Assembly: GCA_030832825.1 (NCBI GenBank)
Contig: JAURIJ010000011.1
Coordinates: 1-64,000 of the forward strand
From: Gammaproteobacteria bacterium
GTDB taxonomy: Bacteria; Pseudomonadota; Gammaproteobacteria; Pseudomonadales; Pseudohongiellaceae
Length of the DNA stretch: 64,000 bases
Direction of reading: 5' to 3'
The notes beneath the pieces were generated by a model. That model saw nothing but the letters and a program-made list of their open reading frames with translations, did not search any database and had not been told where the DNA came from. Positions 28,605 through 37,814 of this stretch are shown here, one piece after another (positions within the stretch are counted from its first letter, which is position 1; each line of letters begins with the position of its first letter). The position numbers and the translations under genes are program-made.

Positions 28605-30341
28605 ATGACATTCACACCTCGTATGATCAGCCTCGCGCTGGCCGGCCTGCTGCTGCAGACCGCCTGCAGTCCGGCTGTGGAGCAGACCTCCGCCCCGGCA
28701 GCCCCTGCCGCGACGGCCTGGGTGGCCACGCCCGAGATGCTGGCCTGTGCCGACAGCCACGCCAGCCTGGTGGAAGGCACCGGCAATTTCAGCCGCGACA
28801 TCGCCTCGCCCTCGTCCGAGGCCCAGGCCTATTTCGACCAGGGCCTGCGTCTGGCCTATGGCTATTACTTCCCGGAAGCGGTGTCGTCCTTCAATGCAGC
28901 CCTGTGTTTCGACCCGGACAACGCCCGCATCCACTGGGCCCGCGCTCAGGGCCTTGGCCCCAATGCCAACAGCCGCAACAGCGGCCTGCCGGATGACCCG
29001 CAGGGCGAAGGCGCCCGCGCGCTGGAGCAGGCCATCGCCCACATGGCCGAGGAACCCCAGCAGTGGCAGGACACCATCAATGCCCTGCGTCCGATGTTCG
29101 ACATGCAGACCTACCCGGACATGGCCGAGCGCAGCCAGGCCGTGATCGCGTCCACCCGGGCGCTGTACGAGAAATACCCGGACGATCTGGAAGCCGCGTT
29201 CACCTTCACCCACGCCATCATGATGGCCTCGCCCTGGTACTACTTCGAGTGGGACGGCACGCCCCGCGAGAACATCGTGGAGGCGCGGGACGTGATGGAG
29301 AAAGGCATGGCGCAGGACCCCTACCATCCTGGCCTGACCCACCTGCACGTGCACCTGATGGAAGCCTCGCGCGAGCCCGTGCGCGCCGAGACCTCCGCCG
29401 ACGCGCTGGAGCCGCTGACCCCGATGATCGGCCACATGGCCCACATGCCCGGCCACATCTTCATGCGCATCGGCCGCTACCAGGATTCCATCGAGGCCAA
29501 CCGCCGCTCCGTGGTGGCCGATGAATACTTCGTGCAGCAGTGGGGCGACCGGCCCTATCCGCAGTACGGCACCTATTTCCTGTCGGCCACCAACCACCGC
29601 AACCACGCCCGCATGTTCATCCACTGGGGCGGCCTGCTGCAGGGCAACCCTGAGGTGGCCTTCGAGATCACCGGCCCGATTGCCGCCGCCACCACGGCGG
29701 AGCAGCTGGATCGCGGCAACTCCCTGCGCAACATCACGGTGGAATGGATGACGATGAAGGCCTTCGGCATGTGGGACGAGATCCTCGCCCTGCCCGCGCA
29801 GCCTGACACGCGCCCCTTCCTGCAGGGCACGCTGAACCACGTGCGCGGGGCCGCCCTGGCGGCACAAGGCGACATCGCCGGTGCCGAAGCCGAACTGGCC
29901 GCGCTGGACGCCGTCATGAGCAACCCGGTGCTGCAGACCCAGCGCGCCGCCGTGAACACCGCCGCCAGCATCCTGGCCATCAACCGTGCCTCGCTGGCCG
30001 GCGAGATCGCCAATGCCAAGGGTGACCACACCGCCGCCATCGCCGCCTTCACCCAGGCGGTGGACTTGCAGGACCACCTGCGCTACATGGAGCCGCCCGA
30101 CTGGATCCAGTCCATGCGCCTGTTCCTGGGCCAGGCCTACCTGAACGCCGGTCAGGCCGAGGACGCCCGCCGCGTGTTCCTGGAAGACCTCGACCTGCTG
30201 CAGGAGAACGGCTGGGCGCTGTTCGGACTCGCCAATGCCCTGACTGCGCTGGGCGAGGACGAGCAGGCGGCCGAGGCCCGCGAGCGTTTCGACGAGGCGT
30301 GGGAATACGCCACTGTCGAACTGACCAAGGCGCACTTCTGA
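28605..30341 (+). CDS. TPR-repeat lipoprotein
   Basis: 578 residues. Lipobox LLLQTAC with Cys at 21. TPR-like helical pairs start with AQAYFDQGLRLAYGYYFPEAV and recur to the C terminus (GQAYLNAGQAEDARRVFLED). Two His-rich stretches lie in the middle: HPGLTHLHVHLMEAS and IGHMAHMPGHIFMRIG. These are shared by a family of secreted tetratricopeptide proteins, and I suspect metal binding, but no function is established. It is followed after one base by the epimerase gene. Confidence 0.85.
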   Translation: MTFTPRMISLALAGLLLQTACSPAVEQTSAPAAPAATAWVATPEMLACADSHASLVEGTGNFSRDIASPSSEAQAYFDQGLRLAYGYYFPEAVSSFNAALCFDPDNARIHWARAQGLGPNANSRNSGLPDDPQGEGARALEQAIAHMAEEPQQWQDTINALRPMFDMQTYPDMAERSQAVIASTRALYEKYPDDLEAAFTFTHAIMMASPWYYFEWDGTPRENIVEARDVMEKGMAQDPYHPGLTHLHVHLMEASREPVRAETSADALEPLTPMIGHMAHMPGHIFMRIGRYQDSIEANRRSVVADEYFVQQWGDRPYPQYGTYFLSATNHRNHARMFIHWGGLLQGNPEVAFEITGPIAAATTAEQLDRGNSLRNITVEWMTMKAFGMWDEILALPAQPDTRPFLQGTLNHVRGAALAAQGDIAGAEAELAALDAVMSNPVLQTQRAAVNTAASILAINRASLAGEIANAKGDHTAAIAAFTQAVDLQDHLRYMEPPDWIQSMRLFLGQAYLNAGQAEDARRVFLEDLDLLQENGWALFGLANALTALGEDEQAAEARERFDEAWEYATVELTKAHF

Positions 30342-30342
30342 G

Positions 30343-31242
30343 ATGCGCGTCCTCGTCACCGGTGGCAGCGGCTTCCTGGGGCAGGCCCTGACCCACGCTC
30401 TGCTGGCCCGCGGTGACGAGGTCATCATCCTGAGTCGCAACCCGACCACCCACAGCGCGCGCCGTGCCGGCAGCGTGTGGGTGCAGGAGCTGCAGCAGAT
30501 CGACACTCCCGTGGACGCCGTCGTCAATCTGGCCGGCGCCAACCTATTCGCCGCCCCCTGGACGCAGTCCCACAAGCAGCTGCTGCATGACAGCCGCGTG
30601 GCCCTGACCTGGAAACTGGCCAGCTGGATCCTCTCGCAAACCACCCTGCCCAAGGTGTTTCTTTCCGGCTCGGCCATCGGCTTTCATGGCGAAGGCGGTG
30701 AGCAAGCCCTCACGGAGCAGAGCCCGCCCGGCAGCGACTGGGCGGCCACGCTGGTGCAGGACTGGGAGCAGGCCACAAGGCACGTGGAGGAAGCCGGGGT
30801 GCGCACCGTGCTGTTGCGCACGGGGCTGGTGCTGGGGCACGGCGGACTGCTCGGGCCGATCCTGCCGCTGTTCAAGGCGTATCTGGGCGGTTCCTTGGGG
30901 GCGGGAAAATTCTGGTATAGCTGGATTCATCTGCAGGACTGGGTGAACGCCACGCTGTTCCTGCTGGATCGCGGCACGGCCAGCGGGCCGTATCTGCTCA
31001 CCGCGCCGCAGCCGGTGCGCTACGGCGAGTTCGCCCGCACCCTGGGCCGAGTGCTGCAGCGGCCGGTGTGGCTGACGCCGCCGGGCTGGGTGTTGCGCCT
31101 GCTGCTGGGCCAGCGTGCCGCTCTGATGCTGAGCAGCACGAAGGCCTTGCCCGCACGGCTGCAGGAGGCAGGGTTCCAGTGGCGGTTCCCGGCATTGGAA
31201 GAGGCCCTGCGCGACATCGTCAGCAAGGACGCCGGGGTCTGA
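30343..31242 (+). CDS. TIGR01777-family NAD(P)-dependent epimerase (YfcH-like)
   Basis: 299 residues. An extended SDR/epimerase with the N-terminal Rossmann motif VTGGSGFLGQAL, and a C-terminal DUF1731 domain (WLTPPGWVLRLLLGQRAALM). SGSAIGFHGEGGEQALTE and WYSWIHLQDWVNA are diagnostic for the TIGR01777 group (E. coli YfcH, plant and cyanobacterial division-site SulA homologues). Substrate unknown. It starts 1 bp after the TPR gene stop, so the two are co-transcribed. Confidence 0.93.
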   Translation: MRVLVTGGSGFLGQALTHALLARGDEVIILSRNPTTHSARRAGSVWVQELQQIDTPVDAVVNLAGANLFAAPWTQSHKQLLHDSRVALTWKLASWILSQTTLPKVFLSGSAIGFHGEGGEQALTEQSPPGSDWAATLVQDWEQATRHVEEAGVRTVLLRTGLVLGHGGLLGPILPLFKAYLGGSLGAGKFWYSWIHLQDWVNATLFLLDRGTASGPYLLTAPQPVRYGEFARTLGRVLQRPVWLTPPGWVLRLLLGQRAALMLSSTKALPARLQEAGFQWRFPALEEALRDIVSKDAGV

Positions 31243-31278
31243 CAAGCCTCAGGCCCGCCGCGCGCAGGCCGGCCGGGC

Positions 31279-31725
31279 TCACTTGGCGAACAGGCTCTTC
31301 TCGATGTCGCGGAACGCCTTGAATTCCAGCGCATTGCCGGACGGGTCGAGGAAGAACATCGTGGCCTGTTCCCCCGGCAGCCCCTTGAAGCGGATGTGCG
31401 GCTCGATCAGGAACTGCGGCACGAAGGTCTGCACCAGCGCGGCCAGCGCCTCCCACTCATCCATCTCCAGCACCACCCCGAAATGCGGCACCGGCACGCC
31501 GTGCCCGTCCACATGATTGCCGATCTGGTTCACCTTGCCATCCGGCCCCAGCGTGGGGTTCACATGCACCACCAGCTGATGGCCTAACAGGTCGAAGTCG
31601 ATCCAGTGGTCGGAGCTGCGCCCCTCAGGCAGACCCATCTTCGTGCCATAGAAATCCCGGGCTTCGGCCAGGTCACGCACCTGGATGGCGAGGTGGAAGG
31701 GCATGAGGCGGCGTGTCGAGATCAT
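31279..31725 (-). CDS. VOC-family (glyoxalase/dioxygenase-like) protein
   Basis: 148 residues with two beta-alpha-beta-beta-beta modules of the vicinal oxygen chelate fold. Potential metal ligands are H11 ([10 protein letters not shown]), His in [10 protein letters not shown] and Glu in GNALEFKAF. Related proteins are annotated as glyoxalase/bleomycin resistance or extradiol-dioxygenase-like; the substrate cannot be assigned. A single gene. Confidence 0.88.
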   Translation of the reverse strand: MISTRRLMPFHLAIQVRDLAEARDFYGTKMGLPEGRSSDHWIDFDLLGHQLVVHVNPTLGPDGKVNQIGNHVDGHGVPVPHFGVVLEMDEWEALAALVQTFVPQFLIEPHIRFKGLPGEQATMFFLDPSGNALEFKAFRDIEKSLFAK

Positions 31726-31821
31726 GGGGCATCCTGAACAAGGGCTGGGGGCGTGGCCGTGCGGCCTGCCGGTGAGCGCGACCCTAGCGCCGGGCCAGGG
31801 GGAGTGTCAAACGCCGCCATT

Positions 31822-31838
31822 CGCACCGTTCTGGTGCG
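31822..31838 (+). promoter_or_regulatory. NtrC-type enhancer upstream of nasA
   Basis: CGCACC-GTTCT-GGTGCG is a perfect 6-bp inverted repeat and matches the NtrC consensus TGCACC-N5-GGTGCA at every inner position. It lies about 115 bp upstream of the sigma-54-like -24 element, a normal enhancer distance. The 31726-32100 gap otherwise turns AT-rich towards nasA and contains no gene. Confidence 0.6.
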
Positions 31839-31943
31839 CTCGCGCCCCGCGATGCGGCAGCAGGCCCTCTGACGCAGGCGTAAACCGCGTCGACTGAGCG
31901 CGAAATATCCTTAACCCATTGTTTTAGTTATTAATTAAAAACA

Positions 31944-31958
31944 TGGCACGAATAGTGA
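31944..31958 (+). promoter_or_regulatory. Sigma-54-like promoter of nasA
   Basis: TGGCACGAATAGTGA has a perfect -24 TGGCAC. The -12 element reads GTGA instead of TTGC, so the GC is half kept. The NtrC-type palindrome upstream supports the call. Transcription would start near 31970 and leave a leader of about 130 nt. Confidence 0.45.
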
Positions 31959-32011
31959 ATTAATCTGGGCGTAGTACTCTCCAGTACCAAATTCTTGAAT
32001 CGGGTAACGAT

Positions 32012-32045
32012 GCCTGCCTCCCCCATGGGTCGCAGGCTTTTTTTT
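32012..32045 (+). terminator. Leader terminator (attenuator) upstream of nasA
   Basis: GCCTGC...GCAGGC with an inner CCC/GGG pairing, followed by eight T, is a textbook intrinsic terminator. It lies between the predicted promoter and the nasA start, so it must be overridden for expression. Nitrate-assimilation genes in several proteobacteria use NasT/NasR (ANTAR) antitermination at such leaders. A small hairpin GTACT-CTCC-AGTAC precedes it at 31972-31985, but a classical ANTAR hexaloop pair is not evident. Confidence 0.7.
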
Positions 32046-32100
32046 GCCTGCGGCTGTGTAGAATCCGCCGGCAAGCCTATTTCTGTCTGGTCCCACGTTC

Positions 32101-34758
32101 ATGCAGCCAAGCGCCACCACGAGCTTCACCACCACCTGCCCCTACTGCGGCGTCGGCTGCGGCGTGCAGGCCTGGGTGACGGATGCTCGCCTGCAGCGGG
32201 TGAAGGGCGAGGAGAACCACCCGGCCAATCTCGGCCGTCTGTGCGTGAAAGGCGCTGCCCTGCCCGACATCGCGCAGCCCCCCGGACGCCTGCTGCATCC
32301 CCGCCTGCACGGCGTGCGCACCGACTGGAACACCGCGCTCGACCATGTCGCGGCCAGCCTGCGTGGCATCATCCAGGCGCACGGCCCCGAGTCGGTGGCC
32401 ATGTACGTGTCAGGCCAGTTGCTCACCGAGGATCTCTACGTCGCCAACAAGCTGATGAAGGGCTTCATCGGCTCCGCCCATATCGACGGCAGCGCGCGGC
32501 TGAGCATGGCCCCTGCGGCGACGGCCAGCCTGGCCAGCCTGGGCACCGCAGCGCCCGTCTGCTGTTTCGAGGACATGGAAACCTGCGACCTGCTGGTGCT
32601 GGCCGGCTGGAACGCGGCCTGGACCCACCCGGTGCTGTTCCAGCGCTTCAGCGCCGCACGGGCCGCCCGCAGCGGTATGCGTCTGGTCGTGCTGGACCCG
32701 CGCCGCACGGCGACTGCCGCGCTCGCCGATCTGCATCTGCCCTTGCGGCCGGGCAGCGATGACGCGCTGTTCTGCGGCCTGCTGCACTTTCTGCAGCGCC
32801 GCGGGGCGCTGGACCATGACTTCCTGGCGGCGCACACCGAAGGCGCCGAGGCCGCGCTGCAGGCCTGCGCCCCGTTCGATCTCGACGCCACCGCCGCGCA
32901 GACCGGCCTCGACCCGGCCGATCTGGAACAGTTCTTTCAATGGTTCGCGCGCACGCCGCGCACGGTCACGGTGCTGTCCCAGGGCATTGCCCAGTCTGCC
33001 AGCGGCGCGGCACAGTGCCAGGCCATCCTCAATTGCCATCTCGCCACGGGGCGCATCGGTCAGCCCGGCATGGGCGTGTTTCCCATCAGCGGCCAGGCCA
33101 ACGGCGTGGGCGTGCAGGACGTGGGGGCCCAGGCCACTCAGCTTGCCGCCGGGATGAGCTTCACGCCGGAGAGCATCGAACGCGTGGCGCGCTTCTGGAA
33201 TGCCCCGCGCATGGCGACGGCGCCAGGCGTCACTGCGCTCGGTCTGACCGAGGCGCTGGAAGGCGGGCAGATCAAGGCCCTGTGGATCCTGGGCAGCAAC
33301 CCCGTGGCGAGCCTGCCCCACGCGGATCGCGTGCGCTGCGCGTTGCAGACCTGCCCGCTGGTGATCGTGTCGGACTGCCGTGAGCACACCGACACCACGG
33401 CCATGGCCCACGTGCTGCTGCCGGCCGCCGACTGGGGCGAGAAGGACGGCACCCAGACCAGCGCCGAACGGCGCCTGCTGCGCCAGCGCGCGCTGCTGCC
33501 AGCGGCGGGCGAGGCGCGGCCCGACTGGTGGATCGTGTGCGACGTGGCGCGCCGACTCGGCTTTGCCGAGGCCTTCGCCTATGACTCGCCTGCCGCCATC
33601 TTCCGCGAACACGCCACGCTCTCCACCTTCGAGAACGCGGGCAAGCGCGTGTTCGACCTCGGCGCACTCGCCGGACTGGATGAAGTCGCTTACGACGCCC
33701 TGCCGCCACTGCCATGGCCGGTCACCGCGCAGGCGCCAGAGGGGACGCCGCGCCTGTTCACTGACCGGCGCTTCGCCACGCCTTCCGGCCGCGCCCGCCT
33801 GCAGCCGGTGCACCCGGAACCGGCCCCTGCGCCCCGGGCGCATGACACTCCCTTCCTGCTCAACAACGGCCGCCTGCGCGACCAGTGGCTCGGCATGGGC
33901 CGCACGGGGCAGGCCCCGCGCCTGCTGGCCCATACCGACACCCCGTTCGTGGCGCTGCAGCCCCGCGATGCCCGCAGCCTGGGGCTGCGCGAGGGCGATC
34001 TGGTGGAGCTGTTCGCCCGCGACGAGGACGGCCAGCGCCACGCCCTGCCGCTGCCGGTGCGCCTCGACCCCGGCCAGCGCGATGGCGAACTGTTCGTACC
34101 CCTGCATTGGAACGTGCAGTTGGCTTCCCACGGCGGGGTGTCACGACTTTTCTGCGATACGGTCGATACCGTCTCCAGCCGGCCGGCGCTCAAGGCTGCC
34201 TGGGTAGGGTTGCGGCCGCTGAAGGTGGCGCGCTGGGCGGCGGTGCTCAGTCGCCTGCCGCTGCAGGACGTGCCCTTTGACTGGTGGGTGCGCCGGCCAT
34301 TGCGCGAAGGTTGGCTGACGCTGCTGGCCGAGCTGCCGGGCGGCACGAGCGCCTGGCCGGTCTGGTTCGAACAGCTGCGCGGAGCGCTGGAGTTCATGGA
34401 ATATCAGGACGACGCGGCAGGCATTCAGCGTGTGCTGCTGCATCAGGGCGCGCGCCTGGAGGCGGCCGTGTTTGTCGCGGCGACGCCCGGGGCGCTGCCG
34501 GACAGCGACTGGCTGCAGCGCCTGCTGCTGCAGGAGGTGACGGCGGATTCACGTGCGCTGCTGCAACAGGAACATCACAGCTCGCTCATGGCTGCTCGAC
34601 TGATCTGCAACTGCTTCCGCGTCAGCGAAGCGCAGATTCACGCCGCCATTGCAGAAGGGGCACGCAGTGTGGAGGAACTGGGAAAGCGGCTGCGCTGCGG
34701 CACCAATTGCGGGTCGTGCCTTTCGGAGCTGCAGCAGTTGCTCAAGCAGCCACGGTAA
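32101..34758 (+). CDS. nasA: Assimilatory nitrate reductase catalytic subunit NasA
   Basis: 885 residues, no signal peptide, cytoplasmic. Domain order: [4Fe-4S] motif C13-x2-C16-x3-C20...C48, molybdopterin oxidoreductase domain, molydopterin-dinucleotide-binding domain (from about residue 580), and a C-terminal BFD-like [2Fe-2S] domain (CNCF...CGTNCGSC, from about 839). Reduces nitrate to nitrite for assimilation. Odd point: where NasA/NapA have the Mo-ligating Cys (R-L-C-M), this protein reads ARLSMAPA, with Ser at 135. The SD is weak. No nirB/D, transporter or nasST gene is adjacent. Upstream control elements are the NtrC site, sigma-54-like promoter and leader terminator. Its stop overlaps the convergent antitoxin gene by 17 bp. 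Confidence 0.93.
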   Translation: MQPSATTSFTTTCPYCGVGCGVQAWVTDARLQRVKGEENHPANLGRLCVKGAALPDIAQPPGRLLHPRLHGVRTDWNTALDHVAASLRGIIQAHGPESVAMYVSGQLLTEDLYVANKLMKGFIGSAHIDGSARLSMAPAATASLASLGTAAPVCCFEDMETCDLLVLAGWNAAWTHPVLFQRFSAARAARSGMRLVVLDPRRTATAALADLHLPLRPGSDDALFCGLLHFLQRRGALDHDFLAAHTEGAEAALQACAPFDLDATAAQTGLDPADLEQFFQWFARTPRTVTVLSQGIAQSASGAAQCQAILNCHLATGRIGQPGMGVFPISGQANGVGVQDVGAQATQLAAGMSFTPESIERVARFWNAPRMATAPGVTALGLTEALEGGQIKALWILGSNPVASLPHADRVRCALQTCPLVIVSDCREHTDTTAMAHVLLPAADWGEKDGTQTSAERRLLRQRALLPAAGEARPDWWIVCDVARRLGFAEAFAYDSPAAIFREHATLSTFENAGKRVFDLGALAGLDEVAYDALPPLPWPVTAQAPEGTPRLFTDRRFATPSGRARLQPVHPEPAPAPRAHDTPFLLNNGRLRDQWLGMGRTGQAPRLLAHTDTPFVALQPRDARSLGLREGDLVELFARDEDGQRHALPLPVRLDPGQRDGELFVPLHWNVQLASHGGVSRLFCDTVDTVSSRPALKAAWVGLRPLKVARWAAVLSRLPLQDVPFDWWVRRPLREGWLTLLAELPGGTSAWPVWFEQLRGALEFMEYQDDAAGIQRVLLHQGARLEAAVFVAATPGALPDSDWLQRLLLQEVTADSRALLQQEHHSSLMAARLICNCFRVSEAQIHAAIAEGARSVEELGKRLRCGTNCGSCLSELQQLLKQPR

Positions 34759-35062
34759 TGCCGCATGCGTGCCGATGCCGGGCCTCACGTACCGTGATCT
34801 CGATGCGCTGATCCAGCGCGACCAGCGCCAGCATCAGGCGCTCAAGGGAAATGTTCTGCAACTTGTAGTGCCGGATGGCGGACACTCTTGGCTGGTGCAT
34901 GCCGGTCAGTTGGGCCACGTCCGCCTGGCTCAGCTGTCGAGAGTCGATGAGGGCATTCAGCTTCATCGCAAGCTGAGTCTTCACCGTCAATTCCTGCGCA
35001 TCTTCAAGCGCCAGGTCGTGCAGCGTATTGGTGGAGCCTTTGCTGGTGTCGCCGTGTTTCAT
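34742..35062 (-). CDS. HigA-like XRE-family antitoxin
   Basis: 106 residues. A lambda-repressor-type helix-turn-helix is clear: LNALIDSRQLSQADVAQLTG followed by QPRVSAIRHYKLQNISLERL. It overlaps the upstream toxin by 4 bp, the toxin-first order of higBA-type pairs. The C-terminal codons overlap the 3' end of nasA on the other strand by 17 bp, so the module sits very tightly against nasA. Confidence 0.9.
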   Translation of the reverse strand: MKHGDTSKGSTNTLHDLALEDAQELTVKTQLAMKLNALIDSRQLSQADVAQLTGMHQPRVSAIRHYKLQNISLERLMLALVALDQRIEITVREARHRHACGITVAA

Positions 35063-35430
35063 GTTGTCTGGCTCCTCATTTGTCGATAGCGAAGCAGCAC
35101 TTCCTTGAATCGTTTCTCGATCAAGCTGACGTCCGCCTTCGGGGTGCTGACACCGAACTTGGACTTTTTCTGAAACGCATGCAGAACGTGAATCGCATCA
35201 TCACCCACGAGCGCAAGACCGACCCTGAATGTGTCGCCGCGTGCATTCTCGCGAAGCTCGATCACGCCGCTTCCCAGCCCTTTCCATGGCTTTGCATCGG
35301 GCGGCCAGCCCCCTAGTTGCAAGAGGTAGAGGGCAACGCCGAGGTCCTTCTGCACTGACAGTGGGAACGACTTCACATCCTGTCTCGAACTGGCCTCCCA
35401 GTAGACCAGCCTGCTTTTCGGTTCGTCCAT
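35059..35430 (-). CDS. HigB/Gp49-like RelE-superfamily toxin
   Basis: 123 residues with the Gp49-like pattern: DVKSFPLSVQKDLGVALYLL, KPWKGLGSGVIELRE, FRVGLALVGDDAIHVLHAFQKKSK and IEKRFKEVLLRYRQM. These proteins are mRNA interferases of the RelE fold. First gene of the toxin-antitoxin pair. Upstream (35432-35455) is an AT-rich block with ATATACC and ATATATCCC that could hold the promoter and operator. Confidence 0.9.
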   Translation of the reverse strand: MDEPKSRLVYWEASSRQDVKSFPLSVQKDLGVALYLLQLGGWPPDAKPWKGLGSGVIELRENARGDTFRVGLALVGDDAIHVLHAFQKKSKFGVSTPKADVSLIEKRFKEVLLRYRQMRSQTT

Positions 35431-35509
35431 GAATATACCTTTTCATATATATCCCGCAACTCCCTGTTGCACGAAAAAGTATAGGCATGAAAACGCTACT
35501 TCGTGGCCC

Positions 35510-37783
35510 CTACCCCCGATCCACCCGCAGCAACAACGCCGGAAAGACCAGCAAGTCCAGCAGCAGCGCCACCACCACGATGGGCACGAGCAGCATGGCC
35601 GCCTGCTGGAAGTAGAGCGTGCTGGCCGCCATCAGCACACAGGTGCCCACGGCCATCACGGTGGTGGTGAGAATCAGCGCCGGGCCGGCCTTCGCCAGAG
35701 CGTGCTCCACCGCCTGCTGCGGTGAAAGCCCCTGCCCCCGCGAGCTCTGATAGCTGCTGAGGATGTGCACCGTGTCGTCCACCACCAGGCCGATGCTGAT
35801 GCTGAACAGCATCATCACGAAGGGGTCAAGACTCCCCACCAGCAGCCCCCAGGCACCGAACACCAACACCGCCGGCAACAGATTCGGCAACATGCTGAGC
35901 AAGCCGTAGCGCAGGCTGCGCAGGCCCACCACCAGCGCCACGGTGATCAGCAGCAGGCTGAGCGCATAGCCTTCCAGCAGCTCGAAGGTCACGGCGCGGT
36001 CCATGCGCGCGAAGATCAGCGTGCTGCTGCCATGCAGCAGGGCGTACTCGGGCAGCAGCCGGGCGAACTGCGCGCCGATGCGCTCGTTCAGATCGAGAAT
36101 GGCCTGGTTGTTCATGGACGCGGTGCCCACGAACACGCGGATCAGCGAATAGTCGGCGTTGATGAAATTGTCCAGTGTGAAGGAGCTCACCTGCACCGTC
36201 TGATAATTGAAAAGATGGTCTTCAATGACGCTGCGCTCGTCTGGAATCAGCGCGAATTCCTGCTGATTCTCGTTGACCACCTGATTCACGCCCTTCACCA
36301 GCTCCACCAGACTCGCCACCTGCAGCACGCCCTCCTGCGCACGCAGCCACTGCGCGAAGGCGTCCACGCGCTGCAGGAACTGCGAGTCGACCACCCCGTC
36401 GGGCACCCGCGCATCGATGCCATAGACCAGCTGCGGCCCCCGCGCCATGCGCGCCCCCACAGCGGTGACATAGTCGTGCAGCACCGAGTCTTCGTTGACG
36501 AAGGAGCCGCGATCGAAGTCGGTGGAATTGCGCAGGCTCAGCGGCAGTGCCACCAGGGTCAGCAGCGCGGCGCCCCACAGCAAGACCTTGCCGTGAGCCA
36601 GTACCAGCGCGCGACAGCCTTGCAGCAGCCGGGTCAGCAGAGGCTGTTGCGCCACGCGCAGGCCGGCGCGCGCCGGCAGCAGCAGCACCAGAGCCGGCAG
36701 CACCAGCAGACTCAGCGCCCACGCGTACACCACGCCCAGCGCCACCACCGAGCCGAAGCTGCTCACCGCGGGCGCACTCGCCAGGTTCAGGCTGCCGAAG
36801 CCCACCGCGGTGGTCAGCGCCGCCAGACTCACCGGCCGCAGATTGAATTGCAGGCTGTGACCCATGGCGTCCAGCGGCAGCACGCCGGCCAGCCGTTGCT
36901 GCCGGTAGATGGACACCAGATGCACGCTGTTGGCCACCGCAATCGTGACCACCACCAGCGGCGCCATCACCGAGACCGTGTTGAAGCGCACGCCGAGCCA
37001 GCCCAGGCTGCCCACGGTCCAGACGATGGTGAGCAGGGAGACTCCCAGAATGCAGCCGCCCAGCAGCAGCGAGCGGAAGCTGTAGCAGAGGATGCCATTG
37101 CACAGCAGGATCACCAGAGGGAGCAGGTAGAACAGATCGTCCAGCATGGCCTGCCGGCTCGACTGCTCGTAGAGCGCCTCGCTGCTGACATGGATCGCCA
37201 CCTCGGGGTGACGCGCCTGCAGTTCGTCGCGCAGGGCCAGGGTGGCCTCGGCCGTGCTGCGGCGCTGCTCGTCGTTCAGGCTGGCGCTGCCCAGACGGAT
37301 GGACGCCAGCGCCAGGTCGCCCTCAGGCGCCAGGAGGATGCCGGCCACGAAGGGTTCCTGCAGCGCGCGCGCCCGCCGCTCCTGCAGTTCGGCGTCGGTG
37401 TAGGTGAAGAGCTGTGCGAGTGGCTTCTCGAAGAAGGTGTCGTCACCATAGGGCGACTGCCAGGCGAGTATGGAATTCATGCCGCGCGCCAGTGGAATCT
37501 GCCGGTAGTGCTGACTCAGATCAACCATGGCGGCGAGTGCGGGGTGGGTGAAGACATCGCCACTGGCCGGCTCGAAGGCGAAGCTGATCTCGCTCTGGCC
37601 GGGGAACTCGGCCAGCATGCGGTGACGCTCCGCCAGCCAGGGATCGCTGCGAGTGAGCAGCACGCTTACCGAGGTGTCGAAGCCCGTGCGCGGGATGCCC
37701 GCGGCCAACAGCAGACTCAGCAGCAGCGCCAGCAGCAACAGCGCTCTGCGACGTTGCACCACGATGGCGATGAAGGCCTGCAT
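35510..37783 (-). CDS. MMPL/RND-superfamily membrane exporter
   Basis: 757 residues with the 12-helix RND layout: one N-terminal helix, a large periplasmic loop (residues about 35-215), a five-helix block, one helix (about 400), a second large loop, then another five-helix block. ISIGLVVDDTVHILSSY and VVVTIAVANSVHLVSIY are the paired helix-4 motifs with charged residues for proton coupling. Most like the hydrophobe/sterol-type exporters of the MMPL group; cargo unknown. Its neighbour, a DUF4159 protein, is 31 bp upstream on the same strand, so they are likely one operon. Confidence 0.9.
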   Translation of the reverse strand: MQAFIAIVVQRRRALLLLALLLSLLLAAGIPRTGFDTSVSVLLTRSDPWLAERHRMLAEFPGQSEISFAFEPASGDVFTHPALAAMVDLSQHYRQIPLARGMNSILAWQSPYGDDTFFEKPLAQLFTYTDAELQERRARALQEPFVAGILLAPEGDLALASIRLGSASLNDEQRRSTAEATLALRDELQARHPEVAIHVSSEALYEQSSRQAMLDDLFYLLPLVILLCNGILCYSFRSLLLGGCILGVSLLTIVWTVGSLGWLGVRFNTVSVMAPLVVVTIAVANSVHLVSIYRQQRLAGVLPLDAMGHSLQFNLRPVSLAALTTAVGFGSLNLASAPAVSSFGSVVALGVVYAWALSLLVLPALVLLLPARAGLRVAQQPLLTRLLQGCRALVLAHGKVLLWGAALLTLVALPLSLRNSTDFDRGSFVNEDSVLHDYVTAVGARMARGPQLVYGIDARVPDGVVDSQFLQRVDAFAQWLRAQEGVLQVASLVELVKGVNQVVNENQQEFALIPDERSVIEDHLFNYQTVQVSSFTLDNFINADYSLIRVFVGTASMNNQAILDLNERIGAQFARLLPEYALLHGSSTLIFARMDRAVTFELLEGYALSLLLITVALVVGLRSLRYGLLSMLPNLLPAVLVFGAWGLLVGSLDPFVMMLFSISIGLVVDDTVHILSSYQSSRGQGLSPQQAVEHALAKAGPALILTTTVMAVGTCVLMAASTLYFQQAAMLLVPIVVVALLLDLLVFPALLLRVDRG

Positions 37784-37814
37784 GGGGGAGTCCTGGCACC
37801 GGCGCGGGCGCGGT

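Noticed and set aside
28581-30677. 698-residue open frame opposite the TPR lipoprotein
   Set aside because: Antisense to a gene with lipobox and TPR structure; no domain signature.
31965-32010. ANTAR-type tandem hexaloop hairpins in the nasA leader
   Set aside because: Small hairpins exist (GTACT/AGTAC; ATCG/CGAT) but the loops are not six bases with the expected A1 and G4.
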